64,000 bases of DNA from Ascaris suum. Lineage: Eukaryota > Nematoda > Chromadorea > Rhabditida > Ascarididae. A program made the position numbers and the translations under genes. Of the stretch, positions 25,901-40,900 are shown piece after piece. The notes below the pieces were generated by a model. That model saw only the letters and a program-made list of their open reading frames with translations. It did no database searches and was not told the DNA's origin. Within the stretch, counting starts at the first letter, position 1. Every line of letters starts with the position of its first letter. The stretch lies in the NCBI GenBank assembly GCA_013433145.1, contig CM024187.1:1736001-1800000 (forward strand), written 5' to 3'.

Positions 25901-28900
25901 AATAAAAATTCCATATGATTTCTAAAGTGCTCTAGAGAAAATGATTACGAAGAATATGACGAGAAAAAAAAAACACGCCTGTCGGTGAGTGGTAAATAAT
26001 TTTTAGGTTAATATAAGCACTTTTAAGATCACTATGATTGATGAATCGCAAATTACGTAAAGAATGGTAAAAATGACGTACAAAACGAACTACTACTGCT
26101 AAAAAGAAGAAAAAAAAATAAATAAATAACAGCTTCAGTTCAGCCTTCTGATATTGTACTAGTTGAACTCATCGCTAACGACAGTTAACTCAGAAGGTAA
26201 GTAATTGCGAAGAAATTTGTAATTTACTAATTCAAGAGGATAAAAAGTATGAACCGACAGATATCGAAGTTGAAGGTACACTATTCGAAAAATCCCCATG
26301 CAATCAAGAGTGGATTTATATGGGATGTGCTGAAGGGATAGCGAGGACAAGAGATGGGGTAGGGAAAGGAGATGGGGAGACGAATCCAAAGTTGACAATA
26401 AATCTTTTCTAGCTTTTTGTAAGCGTGATACTACTCCTCATAGCTAGCGTCAGAATAAACGCAACCGAAATCAAATACTAAAACTCTAAAGTATAAGTAA
26501 AAACGAGTAAGCAAAAAAAAAAAAAAAAAACTAAAGATTAGCGTAAAACGTGAAGTATACGTCAGTTGGAAGAGGAGAGCTACTTTAGCGAACGGCTCCT
26601 CTCCACTTCACATTATATGCGTTCTCAGTAAGTGCCAAATCCATACGCCTTCCCGAGCGCACGCATGCATTATATATGATTTAGCACACACCCTCAATAT
26701 TATACTAGAAACTCCATATGTTTAGCACTCGTAAATGAAGTTTTCATAACGTTGGATTTAATTTCCATCATTAACAGCCAAAACTTCGCTCCCGATAATT
26801 GACTGATGTGATAAAGAATATCATCAGATTTGATTCCAAAATTACCCCATATTACAGAGTAATATTTGCGTTCAAATAAGTGGGAAAGTGAAAAAGAACT
26901 AGATTGTACAAATGTGCTTCCTCAGAATTCTTTCTCTCACCCTATCACCGTATAAAAATTAAGCCGCACAAATAACTCAAATATTGGAGTCGAAATATTT
27001 TTTAAAACTGCATTTGGTTATAATTTCTTCTGTAAAGCAAACGGCCGATTGCAAAAAACTCTCAGCATCAAATGACCTTCTTCAAGATGACCGACTGACC
27101 GATTGCCAACTATGTGTATTCAAAAAGACACGATCCGAAGTAACGACTCCTCAAGTAAGTACCAGAAGAGAGATGAAAGCGGCATCAATAATTTACAAAA
27201 AGCAATGGAAGAATGCAAGTCATTGAATATAATAGATCTTCCGAAAAAAGAGTATTTCTTGATCCGGTCAGTACAAAGAGGAGGTGTTTTAGCAGTCTTG
27301 AGGTGACTACAACTTTGCCCTAAGTTCATAAAATGATTGAAAACATGACATAAGAAGTTAATCGACGTCGTGCATATATTAATCAAATTCAAGTCACACT
27401 TGCAGTTTCACTGCTGTAATAAATGAATATAGACACGCAAGCCTAATAACATAGACGCTTACAAAATGATGCGTCCCGCAAAGTAAATTTATAACAACGC
27501 ATTAAAATCGACGACATTCGCGATACACTTTCGTAATTTCCTCACTACCTGCATTCCAGGTGGTGCAGTATAGCAAAGAAACGTTTTTTAAATATTTCAA
27601 TTTTGATTGGCTAATAATAAAAAAAAAAACAAAGATTTTATTAGGAAGCGCTTATCCATTGTAGTTATGGCTGCTGTTTTCTCACACGCTCGAAGAGTAA
27701 TTTCTCCTCTGCAACACTCCCACAACTATTTTTAGTATTCCACAAACAAATGATATCGTCGATTTGTTTTTCGCATTTCGTGAACTTGTTACGTTAAATC
27801 GTTCATATTCACAACGATATCCAAGAAGGTGCTCGAAATTCATCAAAAAAACTTGAATCAAAAATTAAAAAAGAGACAATATAGTAGAACTCTAAGTGGG
27901 TGGTCTTGAAGGTCATGAAAATTTAATCGCTCAACAGCTCAACGTTGAAATACGTCAGTTCCTTGATGTCAATACGTCAGTTTTCGTATCAAAGTGCCTC
28001 TAGACCGTCGACGAGAAAGGCAAACCCTCTCATATGGCAACCATATGCGAACTTTAGAAAAAATCACGCTCAGCCCATTCCATTCGCCCCCCTGAGGGCA
28101 CCATCTAATCAAAACTTCTTTTCTACGAACTACTATACTGATGGTTTGTTTCGATGTTTCGATCTTCGAGCAATTCATCCTCATTTTGCACTTTCCTCTG
28201 TCTTCTCAGTCCGCTTGCGACGAATCTCAGGGGATAGGACAAATTTTTCAAAAAATGAGGAAGAATCATCACCCTTCAGTGATGCACCGAACATGCCCCC
28301 AAAACAATTACAACAAAATGTGCAATGGAACCAAGAAAGTACATCATCAAGATGGCATACCGGCCAATATCAGTGACTAAAACTATTTACAATTCAACTT
28401 ATACTCTAATTAAAAGTCTATAGAAAAGACCGATAACTAATGACTCAGCAATTGAGAACGAGTGTATGATCGATTCTCGAGCAAAAATCAACTTTACTAT
28501 CGCATGTGCCTCAACAATTAAGAGTTCTTATCTAGTGTCATGCACCGTCGACAACGAGATCGAAGAACGTAAATGACATCTTGCATAGATCAAACATTAT
28601 CTTGTTCAATGAATGTATGCATTCGTTTAGTGGGACTCACAGACACAAATCCTTTTGACCTTCAAAGGTTTATAAGGTTTGCAGCTTATAAGCTGTGAGT
28701 CCACCAACTGTGAGTTGCAGCTTTTAAAGCTGTAAGTCCACCATAAGCTAATTCCCAGAATTTAGACAGCAGGAGATATCAGCACATTATTGTAAGTATT
28801 ATTCAATTAAAAAAAAAAAACGAATTTTACTACCAGGATGACTCTGCCTAACTCTTATTCTATACAAACGAAATCAACTTGTTAATGTAGTGTTCTCGGA

Positions 28901-31900
28901 ATCAGACAGTGAACGCATTCAAACCGCACACCTACGATACCAATATAGGTAGCGTAGTATAATCGAAGAAATCAAGCATTAATTAACTCAAGGAATTGAA
29001 GGCCATTGTTGCAGCCCAAACCAACAGCCTGTAAGCGACATCGCATTTTGTCTAAGATATCAGAGGATGAGATTGGAACGCTAAACTTAGTCAATTCTGA
29101 CTGAAACACAGTAAAAAACAAATACTCATCTATATCAACCACTCTGAAAAATTCCACGAAATATAAATATTTCATCAAGAGAATGGAAACTAAATGAAAT
29201 GAGGGAGCTAAAATTCCGCTTTTAATTGAAACGTTGTAATGAAACAACGACAGCAAAATATGAAATACAGAGAAAGCTATAGCAGTTAGTAAGCGCTGAA
29301 GCTTTCTAAACATCATTGCTATATGCAATGAGGGGGGAGTGGACAACGGACGACGACGAGCACACGCACCACAGCACGCTCTTTATTCATAGAAGGGACA
29401 AACACAAAAGATTCGCCGCTTGCACACACAACACCCGCTGGCCACTAGCCACAAAATTTATTCACCACGCATCAAACGTACGCCTAAACCGATCGTAAAT
29501 CTAACTTCTAAGCGAACTCGACACTCCGTTAGAGCAATGCAACATCCTCAACCGCATCTATGATCGTCCACCACACTTTTCACAGAACTGGCCGACTAAG
29601 ATGTGCTCAGCATCTCAACTGTCAAAAGAATAATAATATGGATAAAATAAATGTACTCGCCAAGTTTGCAAGGTTTTGCCTAATTAAACTCTCGTTCAAT
29701 ATGCTTTCTTGGGAAATCACCTTTTAGTCGTTCATGTTCACCCCTTCATTGCCAATTTGTAATCATCAAAATGCCACACATAGTGAACTTTTTTGTACGC
29801 AGCACTGCTGTGTGAAAATTTCTTCTTTTTTTTTGACGTGTTACCAACGAAACATGACATCTCAATTAACATCGAGGATGGCGATAAGCTAAAACTCGTT
29901 CATCACTCATAAATAACCTTGTAAATGCCAATTCATTATTTTCTTATTCCCTTAAGTTGAAGCCAATGAACGGCATCTGCGCTTAACAAAAAATAATTAA
30001 ATTTTCTGATTTAATTGGAAAATAATCATTGAAATAAATGGTAAAATAACAAATTTAAATATAATCAAAGTACCATTTATTCTTTAAAATTACTATAACT
30101 CATGCCGATAGAAATGGAGCGTAAAATCAGTGAAATGAAGGATAAGCAAATTATCGATTCACTATGCAACTCAAGTCTTAGAACATTTCTGAGCAACTAT
30201 ATTAAAAAATCACAATAATATGTAAATGCCAAATGCCTTAGGTATATGAACATCGAAAGAAAACAGTGTCTTACTACTGTGCCGTTCAAAATTCAATGAG
30301 TGTCATCTTTATCGAGGAAAAAGGGGTGATTTTTGAAGCATATCGGACAAAATTATCAGACATTTCCGCATCATAAACAGTATAGCGGGCGGAACAAGAT
30401 TTTAAGAACATCAAACAAACTAATAAAATTATGTGGTGAATATTGAGTGGACGAGACGGAAGCGACTATCGCGCAGAAGTATGACGATAAATGCAGATAA
30501 GAGTGAAAAGAGCTGAGACTTTTGCGTAGCGGTAAGCACGCAAAGACTACAATAAAAGATTAACATGTGGCCTTCTTGAGGTTCGTGATGCGTTAAAAAG
30601 TGAATAAATCCTTCCAAAGGATGCAATAGATTATGAGGGAAAATACCGCCCCCCTCAATTATTACTACTCGCAAATATGGTCACTTGTTTATGGCTATAA
30701 AGAATACACTTTTCTAGGTTTCCAATCAAACACAAACGCCTTTCGTATTAATGCGTCTATTGATGGAGTCGAACTTTTTTGCACACTTTCTGCCAATACC
30801 AATTTGTTGCTACACTTATTTTAACATGATATTATCCAGTGATACAGTGGGGGGGGGGGGGGTGGGAGTTGAAGGAAGGTGGGCAACTGACAGGAGTAGA
30901 CAGAGGATCCTTAAAACGGGAAAAAAAATTTTCAAAAAAATTGCTTTGCTTAGCAACGTGATTATACAAAACGTCGCTTCCTATTTATAATCGATTAGCA
31001 TCATCAACGCTCTCATCGCTTTATATTAAAAAACAATATGTCACTATAAAGCAAGAAATACCACATCAACCTTTTCCGGATTTAGAGATGTCTTTATAGG
31101 AATTTAGAATTTAGGAATCTGCATGTTTATTAAATCATCGCCGTTGGATCGTTTCGGTGTGTTATGTCGATTCGACGACGTTATGCTATGATGGGGTCAT
31201 TGAAGCACACGTGCGTGGGCGGAAAATTACTGATGACTGGACAAAGCATTCATTGGGCTAACTATGCAATGATGCTCCCTTCTCTCATCGTCAATTCTCA
31301 CGTAGATACTCAAATGCACTGTCCGCTGATCTGTCCTTAGAACGCTATCGCTCCTTCTCTCCTTCCTTCCCCCCTTCCGCATCTTGACATTTCTACTTGA
31401 CTTTCTTCTACGACCGAGGGCAAATGAGCAATCGCGAAGAACGAATAAACAATGTGTTCATAACCATATAACCTAAATGATCTGAAATGCACGGAAACTG
31501 AGGATTAATATTTAAAAAAAAAAAAGAACTTACCACTGAACGAAGCAAATGATGAGGAATTTGCACTTGTCGAAGGAAGAAGAAGGCATTCGGTCGAACA
31601 GATTGTGTCGTTGCACCTGAAAACAATCCAGTAAGAAATTACTCAACGAGAGTCGTAGAATAAATTCGTCCCGACATAGATATATTCTACTCTGTTAAAA
31701 ATAAAAACAATAATCACTTAGCGATATTGAACAACAGCCGCAATTGATTTTGATTAGCGAAAATAGAGGGAGAAGAAATTAACTAGATGATTGCCTCGAT
31801 TCGTTAGTTCATAGACGGAGGATTGTTGAATATCAACAAAAAAACAACGAAATTTTTCAAATAATAATTTATTAGAACATAAAAAATTCTTTTGAAGAAT

Positions 31901-34900
31901 ATTTCTTGGCTTCAATAATAAATAATCTCAACCCAATCAACAATTTTAAAAGGGAAATATTTGAAATGAGGCAAATTATGAAAATAATCGATAATCCTTG
32001 AAATGCACATATTAATAATTCAGTCGTTTTTAGAAAAAAAATAAAAGTGGCTTTCAAGCAAAAAATCTCTTTCAAAAGGAAACTTTAGACTTTCAACAAA
32101 TTAGTGGTAATAAATTTATAATAATTGAAGCATATAGTTCAAATTGGCTACTCAATTCATTCAAATCTATATTCGCAATTTGCACTACAATGAATCACTA
32201 TTGACGAATACAAGTTCTATTTTCACGAAAATATTCACCTCTTCAATGATAAAATTGCCAAAAAAAAAAAAAATGAAAAAAAAATTGGCTCTCTGCTGTG
32301 AAGACTCGCCGTTGTTTTACGATGTAAAACAAGTGAGAATGCCGATGAAAGAGACTTCGCATTATTAATTCCTTCTCGGCTCGGCCTAACGAATCGTTTT
32401 TAGTACGCACTTGGCCTTTAGTACGACCAAATTTGCATATGCAAGTTAGTATCCAAATACATGCTTCCAAGTACCATCAAGGAATCGTTCAAATGAAGTT
32501 GGCTTTTAAAATTACATTACTCTCTGAGCATTGATGACATTTAATTTAAATGCCACTTTGTGCCGTTCAAGAAAATAATCGCTTAATTTACGTTAATTAA
32601 AGTGAATTAATGTTTTAACCTCCATAGTAATTATTACGTCTCACCAGGTGTGATGCCGCCGACAGTGCGACCGAGCGATACGACTGCCTCGGAAGGGTAT
32701 GCCTTTGCGTTGCCCATTTGAGGCGATTGCATCGCTCCCATATTTCCGATATCTGGTACTACTGGTACTGAGACCTGAAAATAAACATCATAATCTGCAA
32801 AAAATAAAGGCTGCACATTTGAATGCTATGGGAAATGGCGAGAAGCTAGAGTTATAAAAACAAGAGTGACGGTGCATAATTAGATGAATTTCGTGAAAGT
32901 TTTAAGCAAGCTGCTTTTGTAGTAGCAAAATTCTATTTGCGCAAGCAGGACTGCTTTGGCTTACTCAACAACGAACTTCCAGTTGAATCAATCACGTAGA
33001 AAAGCAGCTGCCTTTGCTCAGAAGTAAGCAGTTTCACATCTAACAATTCTGACAGACGCAGAGAAGCTCATGGTGCCAAAATGAGAGTATTTTAAGCAGT
33101 AAGCAATTGTCCCAAGTAATTAAACATAAACCCATGTTTGTCCCCCTAATAATGTAGTATTTGGGAAATATCACACATTCGCTGAGAAAGAATCTCATCA
33201 GGAGGAAAGTTCATTGAAAGCAACTGTAGAGGTGAAATCTCGCTTTTGCTTTATATTCAAATCAAGGATACTGTCGCCATCAAACAGTATTAAAGCAAAG
33301 GAAGAAAGTGACTATCAAAAGAATAGCAAGCTTCATACCAAAGTGTCCTGAAAGTCTCAAGAAAAAAAGAAGAAGGAAACGATCGGTTGATAAGTGCGCA
33401 ACAATCGCAATAAGCATTAGCTCAGTTCGAAAAGTGTCTGCTCGGTTGCACTTGTGTACAACCACCCTAACGTGCAGCTGCTCAATGATAGTATTTCAAA
33501 CAACGAACAACGATAACAACTCTGTTTGCCCAGCTCAAGAGGCATGGTCACTGTGTGTGTTTTACGGAAAAGGCAAACGCACAAATACGATAAATCACCT
33601 ACCCTCTCCACCAACCAAACAAATGCCAATTGCGGCGCTACCCCTGAAACACCTTTAAGTCATCAAAATGTCCAAAAACTTAGCCCATTGGTCTATTGCT
33701 TCCCTCAGTTGAAATCACAATATAAGAGCGTCGAAACGTAGAATGAGCAATCAAGCGTGAAAGACATATGTTCACTAAGAACATATTTTTCCCGTTGAAA
33801 TACGCAAAAAACTATACGCTAAAATGAGAATCGACCAATTCTGTTATCTCGTCCTTTTTGTTAAAGAAACAGCCCAATCTTACCTAGTAAAAAAAACTTT
33901 TCTTGAAAAATTGCTTGCAAATGGAATTTTCAGGCGCCCAGGGCCCGATGCTAATGTCAAAAGGTCTCTATAGATTTGAAAAAAAAAAAAATTGGTCCTT
34001 AATGCAGTGGCCTTTAGAACGGAAGTCCGTTATTCACACCAGCAACGATTTACTTATCTCCTTTAGCTTTCTGCGAGTTGTTTAGTGTGGATGAAAAACT
34101 AAAGTGAAGCGTAGGCAATTAACATTGTAACCATGGATTTCTTCCCATCTCGATACGGTTCGAAAATGGTATGCAGCGTAGCAGGGATCGCAACCACTGC
34201 ATAGATGCTTCGCTGAATGGCACTTACATTTTGGAATAATTCATGTTCAGCGGCACGAAAACTGCCCAAAGGCGTACACATCGTCCGTTGCGTTAGACAG
34301 AAAATCATACATTTAAAAACAAATTTCTCTGCAAGAAAAGTGAACGATATCTCTGTTCTAATTTGGGGCGATTATCAGCGTGCGGCTTTGCCTGCTAAGC
34401 TTGGTGAAACAATCCAACCGTTCGCTCAAGGATCACAAATAGAATGAAAACGTCGTTTATGACTGCACTTTCTTTGGCTCTATATATATGTATAGGTGGC
34501 AAACAATGAATTGCAAATAAGCTTTGATTAAAAAATCGATTAAGCCTAAGCTCACGGACACTTAACCTCTCGCCTTAAGTGCATGTATATGAAAGAACAC
34601 CACTTCATTTAAAAAACAAAAAGCACAAAATCACTTCAAATCTCTTCAAAACCCGTCAAATGTTCCAACCATCTTTTTTCGAATAACAGAAGTCTTTATA
34701 GCGAAGGTTTACAAGCAATTAAATTGGCATATTTGATATGACCGATTGCAGGATGGAAATCAATCAAGTTATTTGTGGATCATCTTTAAAGAAAACAGTA
34801 ATTCTCTTTGTTCATATTCTCATTTCATTCAGCTATTTTTTCCTTACTTAGTTATTTTCAAAAGTGAGTATCTTTGCGATACGAATTACCTACTTCTAGA

Positions 34901-37900
34901 ATATTAACAACCAGTAGGGATTGGTCGGAACTACTAAAGGTTTTTTTTCTACACATATATAGTGAAAAAAAGCGATGCCTTTTACGCAGAGCATTTTAAA
35001 TCGATTTTGAATAAAGAGCGATTTACATATAATATTATGTGGAAACAAAATTTGCGATAACTCGTTGATGACAATTTTATTTTCGAATAAAACACAACAA
35101 CTAGGTTTATTTCGATAGCATAATACGCTATTTAGAATAAAAGCTAGATCAATATCCCTCTTTTATGTTCAATAAAGAAATAAACTAAACGGCCTTTTGC
35201 TTTATTTAGTGTACGATTGCCTCTGTAAGTCATTTTAAAGATTTTTCTATTCATATCTTACATTTTTATTTGCTTAAATTCAAAAAACGTTTACTTAACC
35301 GCACTAGCTATTTTTCTTTGAGGCACATTATTTGAATTTGAAAAAATCCCGTTAATACTCTTATGAAACGCAATTCTCTAGTTCAACGCTCTTTTCACAT
35401 ACAACTTATGCGTTATAGCTCGTTTATGCGATTATTCTACATTTATGGGTTAACTCTCTCATTGTTTTCTGCAAACGCATTTCCAACTCAAATTTTTATG
35501 AATCGATTATAGATGTGTGCAATAAAAATGAGATTATCTCTCACTGCTTATATTAAATCTATAAGCCAATAATTCACTAAAGTCCTTTAAACGATTCCTT
35601 CATTGCTACTATTATAAACTATTTGAGTCTAACCTACATAAAATGATGGAATATATCGCCATGCCATATAAAAGATGAGAATTTCGAAAACTCCAGTGAG
35701 AAAAATTCACCTCTTGTCGTTCAACAAATTCATAATAGCCCACATCCTAAATTTCTCTTAAAAACTTCTGAAATTTCAGCCCTCATATTTCATATTAATA
35801 CCGTGCAATTGTGGAAACAAACGCAATAAAACATTCAGCCAGACCTTTAAATGAGCAAAATTGTGGCACTAAATTTAAAAGATTTAACGGACCGTTAGAA
35901 AACAAAAAGGATGTTTAATGACGCTTTGTAACCCGAGGTTCATTATAGCGTCAAATTGTGTAAGGATAGTGTTTTTTTGGGCTGACGGTACCGAATCGAG
36001 GCAAAACGACGATAGCGCCAAAAATGTAACATTGAAATTCTCACCACGTCTTGAAATCCTCTTTTTCCTCTATGATGGATTATAATGAATAGGAAGCATA
36101 GAGTGGGATGGGCTGGCACTAAAATATGGTGAAAATTCTTTGATGACCGGCTATGTTTAGAAATTTCCAGGGAAACGATTTTCCACATCTATAAGAATTC
36201 AGCTTCAATCTAGCAGGGATCTGCTCATCCTTCACTCTTTCGTTCCCTTTCTACTGTTCCCCCCTTCCCTCATTACGAAACGACTTCAGCAATTTGCGAT
36301 GATGTGGATTGTAATTTGCGGTTGGTGGCGAATAAATAAACTTTCGTTGCCGCCGACAAACGTCCAACGAACTAATTGCGCCTCCAAGTTTCAAGTGAAG
36401 TGAGAAAGCACTTCTAATTGTGCAAAAAAAAAAAAAGCTTCGCTAAGCAAACCTTTTTTATTTTGCCCTAGGAACCTCGCTGATTGGCAAGAGCGCCCAT
36501 ACACGAGCCCGTCCGTGAATTCATCGCCCACCACTGAAATGTAAGTTTTATAAATTACACGTCTACTAAATCAGAACAACAAAATGATCGGTGTAAATCT
36601 ACTGCTCGCATTTTCGTCTCTTGGTCAAATATGCGAATTCGATTAGTTGTTCCCCTGAATGAACGATTAATTGTAACAACGCTAATCAAATATGCAAATA
36701 ATTGGAAAGACAACTGCACTAACAGCAAAATTTATTCAACAGTCTGAGAACGAAAATGTATCGCTTTTTTGCTGAAAAAAAAAAGCATCCGCCGACGACT
36801 GTGCAATGCTGTTGACCTCTCAGGTATAGAGGTAATAAAAATATAAGTTTTATCGCATAATAGTATTAAAGGCAACTTTTGTATTGATTATTCATAAGAG
36901 GCATAAAATTCATAGACATCAGACGTTTCTTTTAATTAAATAAATCGATCGGAAATTGGGCGATTTGTTGTTCCATGAAGCGAAAAATAAGAAATCGTTA
37001 TTGCTGCTCCAACAAGCGAACACAATAGGTGAGCTTAGTGGGTGGACAACAAAAATACGCCAATTACTTAATTATATACAATATAATAGATTCGTTTGAT
37101 AACTTCCAAATTCCTACTTTATTGACTATATTCGTACTCTTTAAAGAATTAGCGAACAATTTATGATAAAGAGTATATATTTATCTGGAGGTAATTCAAA
37201 AGATTAGACTTACGAGATATCATATATAGAAACTTTTTAAATTAGCTCAAATGTGAGGGAAAAAAGTTAACATTCCACAAAGACCATATTTTAATAATGG
37301 TAAAAACCACTTCGATCATCTTAAACGGAACTAACTTACTGGATCAATGATTCTTAATATTTTCACATGTTATATTGAAAGATATATGTCAATTGTGGAA
37401 CTTTCCACCACTCTCCCCTCTCGCCACACCACCCCCCCCCCCCACCCCCCCCCCCCCCCCCCCCCACCTCCTTCCCACTCCTCTCAAACACACTTCCATA
37501 ATACAGCTGAAAAACGGCTTATTTTCAAATGACATGAAAGTGATATACAGATGCTATGTACTAATAAAATTTGTAATAATAAATTCTCCTTTTCATTAAA
37601 TGGGTCCTCTCCCAAAATTTTTAGGGAAACTTTTTCTCCAAGAGGCTTAATTGAAGCTAATGCATTGCAATCATTGTTGGAGGGGAAAAATGCTTCAGAT
37701 TTTCAACGTTTCAACTATGCAAAGTGGTGACATTTCCACTTAGAGTATTACCGGAAAAAGAAAACGCATTCCAACAACGAAAACGAGAAGGATATTACCG
37801 AATTAACAAAACTACATCAATAAATAATTCGATAATAAATTTTCACCGAGAAGTTAAGCTGAGTAAGAAGCTGCTGAGCTAACTGAAGAAGACTTACCGA

Positions 37901-40900
37901 TAGACTCAACTGAGAAGGAAATAGTTTCTGTTTGAGGAATCTGATATGTACTCACTATATGAGAACAACTGCCGAATCAAAATGACATGACGACTGATAG
38001 AGAAAATGAAAATGAAGCGATAGAGCTATAAAGCGGACATAATGCGATAAATCATTTTTTTCATTTCACTCTCAACGAAAAAAATTATACACACAAGCAA
38101 GTATTTAAGCGGCACTTTTAAGTAATGATTAAAGAGAGTCAAAAATTTTTCTAAAACGGCAATTTTTGTTTTTTTCTCATTTATATTAAAAGGACACTCA
38201 AGTAACGAATAGAAATTAGATAAGTGCATATTGAGAGTGTTCGTGAGGAGAAAATTCAACACAAAATTATAATTGAGTTAACATTAGAAAGAATCGATGA
38301 TGATGATTAGTAGTGAAACGGTGTTTGTGTTATTTCATCGAAATTTTTTATAGCTGAATAACTGAATATAGCGAAAATTATGGAGAACTATTTGCTAAAT
38401 ATAAAATTAAAATAAAATAAATAAATAAGCAAAAGATCGACATTAAAAATTAAATTAAAATAAATTACCTCCCTGATTACTTTTTTTTTCAACTATTATT
38501 ACAATAATACTATTACAGAGCAATTATACATTGAACAATGTGGAAAATAAAGCGTCAATACTTGTTACGTGTTGTTCAAAAATTCCTACATTTTTTTTTA
38601 TAGAATATGATCATTAAGAAAGAGTGTCGTCTTGATATTTTCAACAAGAATAAAAAAAAAAAAACAAAAAAACAAAATAAGGAGTATGAGGGCGATATCA
38701 ATAGAAAAATTCAACAAGAAAACGAAATATTTCATCGATTGCCGCGTTCGATAATGAAATATCAATAAAACAACGAATATAAAATCATAAACTTTCATGG
38801 AGAAAAACGAATTAAACTTTTGCACTTTAGAAATTGGGACAAAAAAAAAATTCTTCAACTTTCATTTCTAATAAAAGTGAAAGGAAAAAATTCTTTATTA
38901 AGCGATAGAACCGTAGAACATCATTGAACAAGGCAAATTTTTATGCACATAACTTATTGTGAAAAGGGTCTTAAGAGAGTTACTAGTGTGATGTTGTTTT
39001 GTTTAGATGAAAGAAAGCATCCAACATGAAAAAAGCGCTTTGAGAAGGAACATAAATAAAGCGATTATGGGGTTTGTTAGAAAGCTTGTAAGCTGTGCAA
39101 GATAAGTTCCATGGTCGAAAGATATGTATAGTTGGGGGTGCTTCAAGTAATGGAGAACAAGTTGGGGGAGACATGCCTTGAAACCCTTGCAGAGCACTAC
39201 TGCATACAGCAGTCGACTTACAGCCCAAACAGTTTAACGCCACGGCTAGTACCTGACCCTGAACTAACATAAGATACTAAGAGAATAATGAAAATACCGT
39301 ACCAAGGTACTAAAGTGATAACACCATTACTGGAAATAAAGAACATACCAACGGGCACAAAATGACTTGGATAAAGGACGCTTACATGTGTATAATCGCA
39401 CCAATAACGAGTAGTACTGATGAAGATCTACGAGAGCATGCGCATCACCCAATATTGTTCAATCGATAGCATGTCCAGCTCTACCGATCAATTTCCTCCC
39501 CCTTCCCACCCACCCTCAAAAAAATAGAGCCAATTTTGTACAATTCACGGCAATCAGCATCGAGGAGTTCCATTATAGTGCGGACTGTTTTTTTTTTACT
39601 AAAAGCCCGCCGGGATTTGGTAACCAATGTGAATCCATCACTTCGATGAAATGTAAAGCCAGCAATTTTTCGTATGCCTGAAGAAAATTGAACAAGATAG
39701 ATATTGGCCACATTTCTTCCCTTCTCTTTTAAATAAAACGAGACAACATGTAGTACTCAATGTGATTAGACTGGCCAGACGATATCACGCTCTATAGACG
39801 TCTCAATTTTGCAATGCTTTGAGACGTACAGAATGCATGAAGCATTTCAATTGAAATGGAATTAGCTTCTTTACGCTCATAAAAGAACATTCGGCAGCAT
39901 TCACTCATGCAAAAATTTTGCTGCGAACCACACTGCTGGTATTTGCACACCTGTCGAAGAATTTAAAAGTTGACAGGAGCATGGCAATGCGTTTGTATCG
40001 GCATTACGATGAGACACTGAAGGACATTTCATAAGTAACTTAGCCACATAGGTTTCACGATAATGCAACAACAGTGAGAAAAACGATAAGCACTAAGAAT
40101 ATAATAAGAAAACGACAACATCGGTTGTTTTCAAGATCATCAACGCATGATATTTAAGGGTAACATTTTATCGGAAACGAGAAATTGAAAGGAAATGAGA
40201 AACGAAGAAAGCCGATTTCTTTGCTGCTCAAAAATTTCAAACATACCGTAGGAAGAAAATTTTAGAAATTCCTCGCTAATAATATAGTTTTGTGGAAAAA
40301 TTGGAGATAAGGGTAGACGAGCGGCGAACGAGAAATATATAAGGAATAGAGAGAATCTCGGAAGCTTTATAAATGTAAAAAAAAACAAAGATTAATAAAT
40401 GATGGGAATATTGAGGTCCTCATCTTCTCACCATATCGTTATACGCGTAAAAAATGTTCGTCCACATCATCTCCAGAAACTTGAAGATTTCGACCTCATC
40501 CGCACAAGCCATAACTAATGAGGATCATCTTGCAAAGAAAATACCCTTCAAATAAAAAGAGAAAGTGCAGCAAAGTGTCAGGAAAAGACAAGCACCATAT
40601 TGTGTCGATTAATGTCGAGTGGTCAAAAATTTGGCGAACTTTTTTCTTTTTGGGGGGGGGGGGGGGGGATAGAAGAGTCATATCCCAGAAAATTTTACGG
40701 GGGAGAGCAGCATTTAAAGAAATACAGCACCTGAATTTCAAGTGTGGCGGATTGGAAATGCAAAGCAACCAATGCGTGGATGAAGTGAAAAACCATATTT
40801 GACGAAATGCCAAAGCAAAGGCCCATGCAACCAATATCGCTTGAAAAAGCGGTGCTCGCGAACAAATAAGACAATATTTCACCAATAGCCGAAGCCGATT

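Larger units (their letters stand above)
21668..31533. other. Long Caskin intron, about 9.9 kb
   Basis: No Caskin exon was recognised. It contains a (TA)n array, an AACC run, a small GC-rich patch near 25060-25180, a repeat fragment at 27.9-28.4 kb and a tandem/inverted repeat near 28.7 kb. A short plus-strand frame at 27103-27306 is followed by nothing recognisable. Confidence 0.6.

Noticed and set aside
37347..37599. Poly-proline plus-strand frames
   Set aside because: They are translations of the C12-A-C21 homopolymer.
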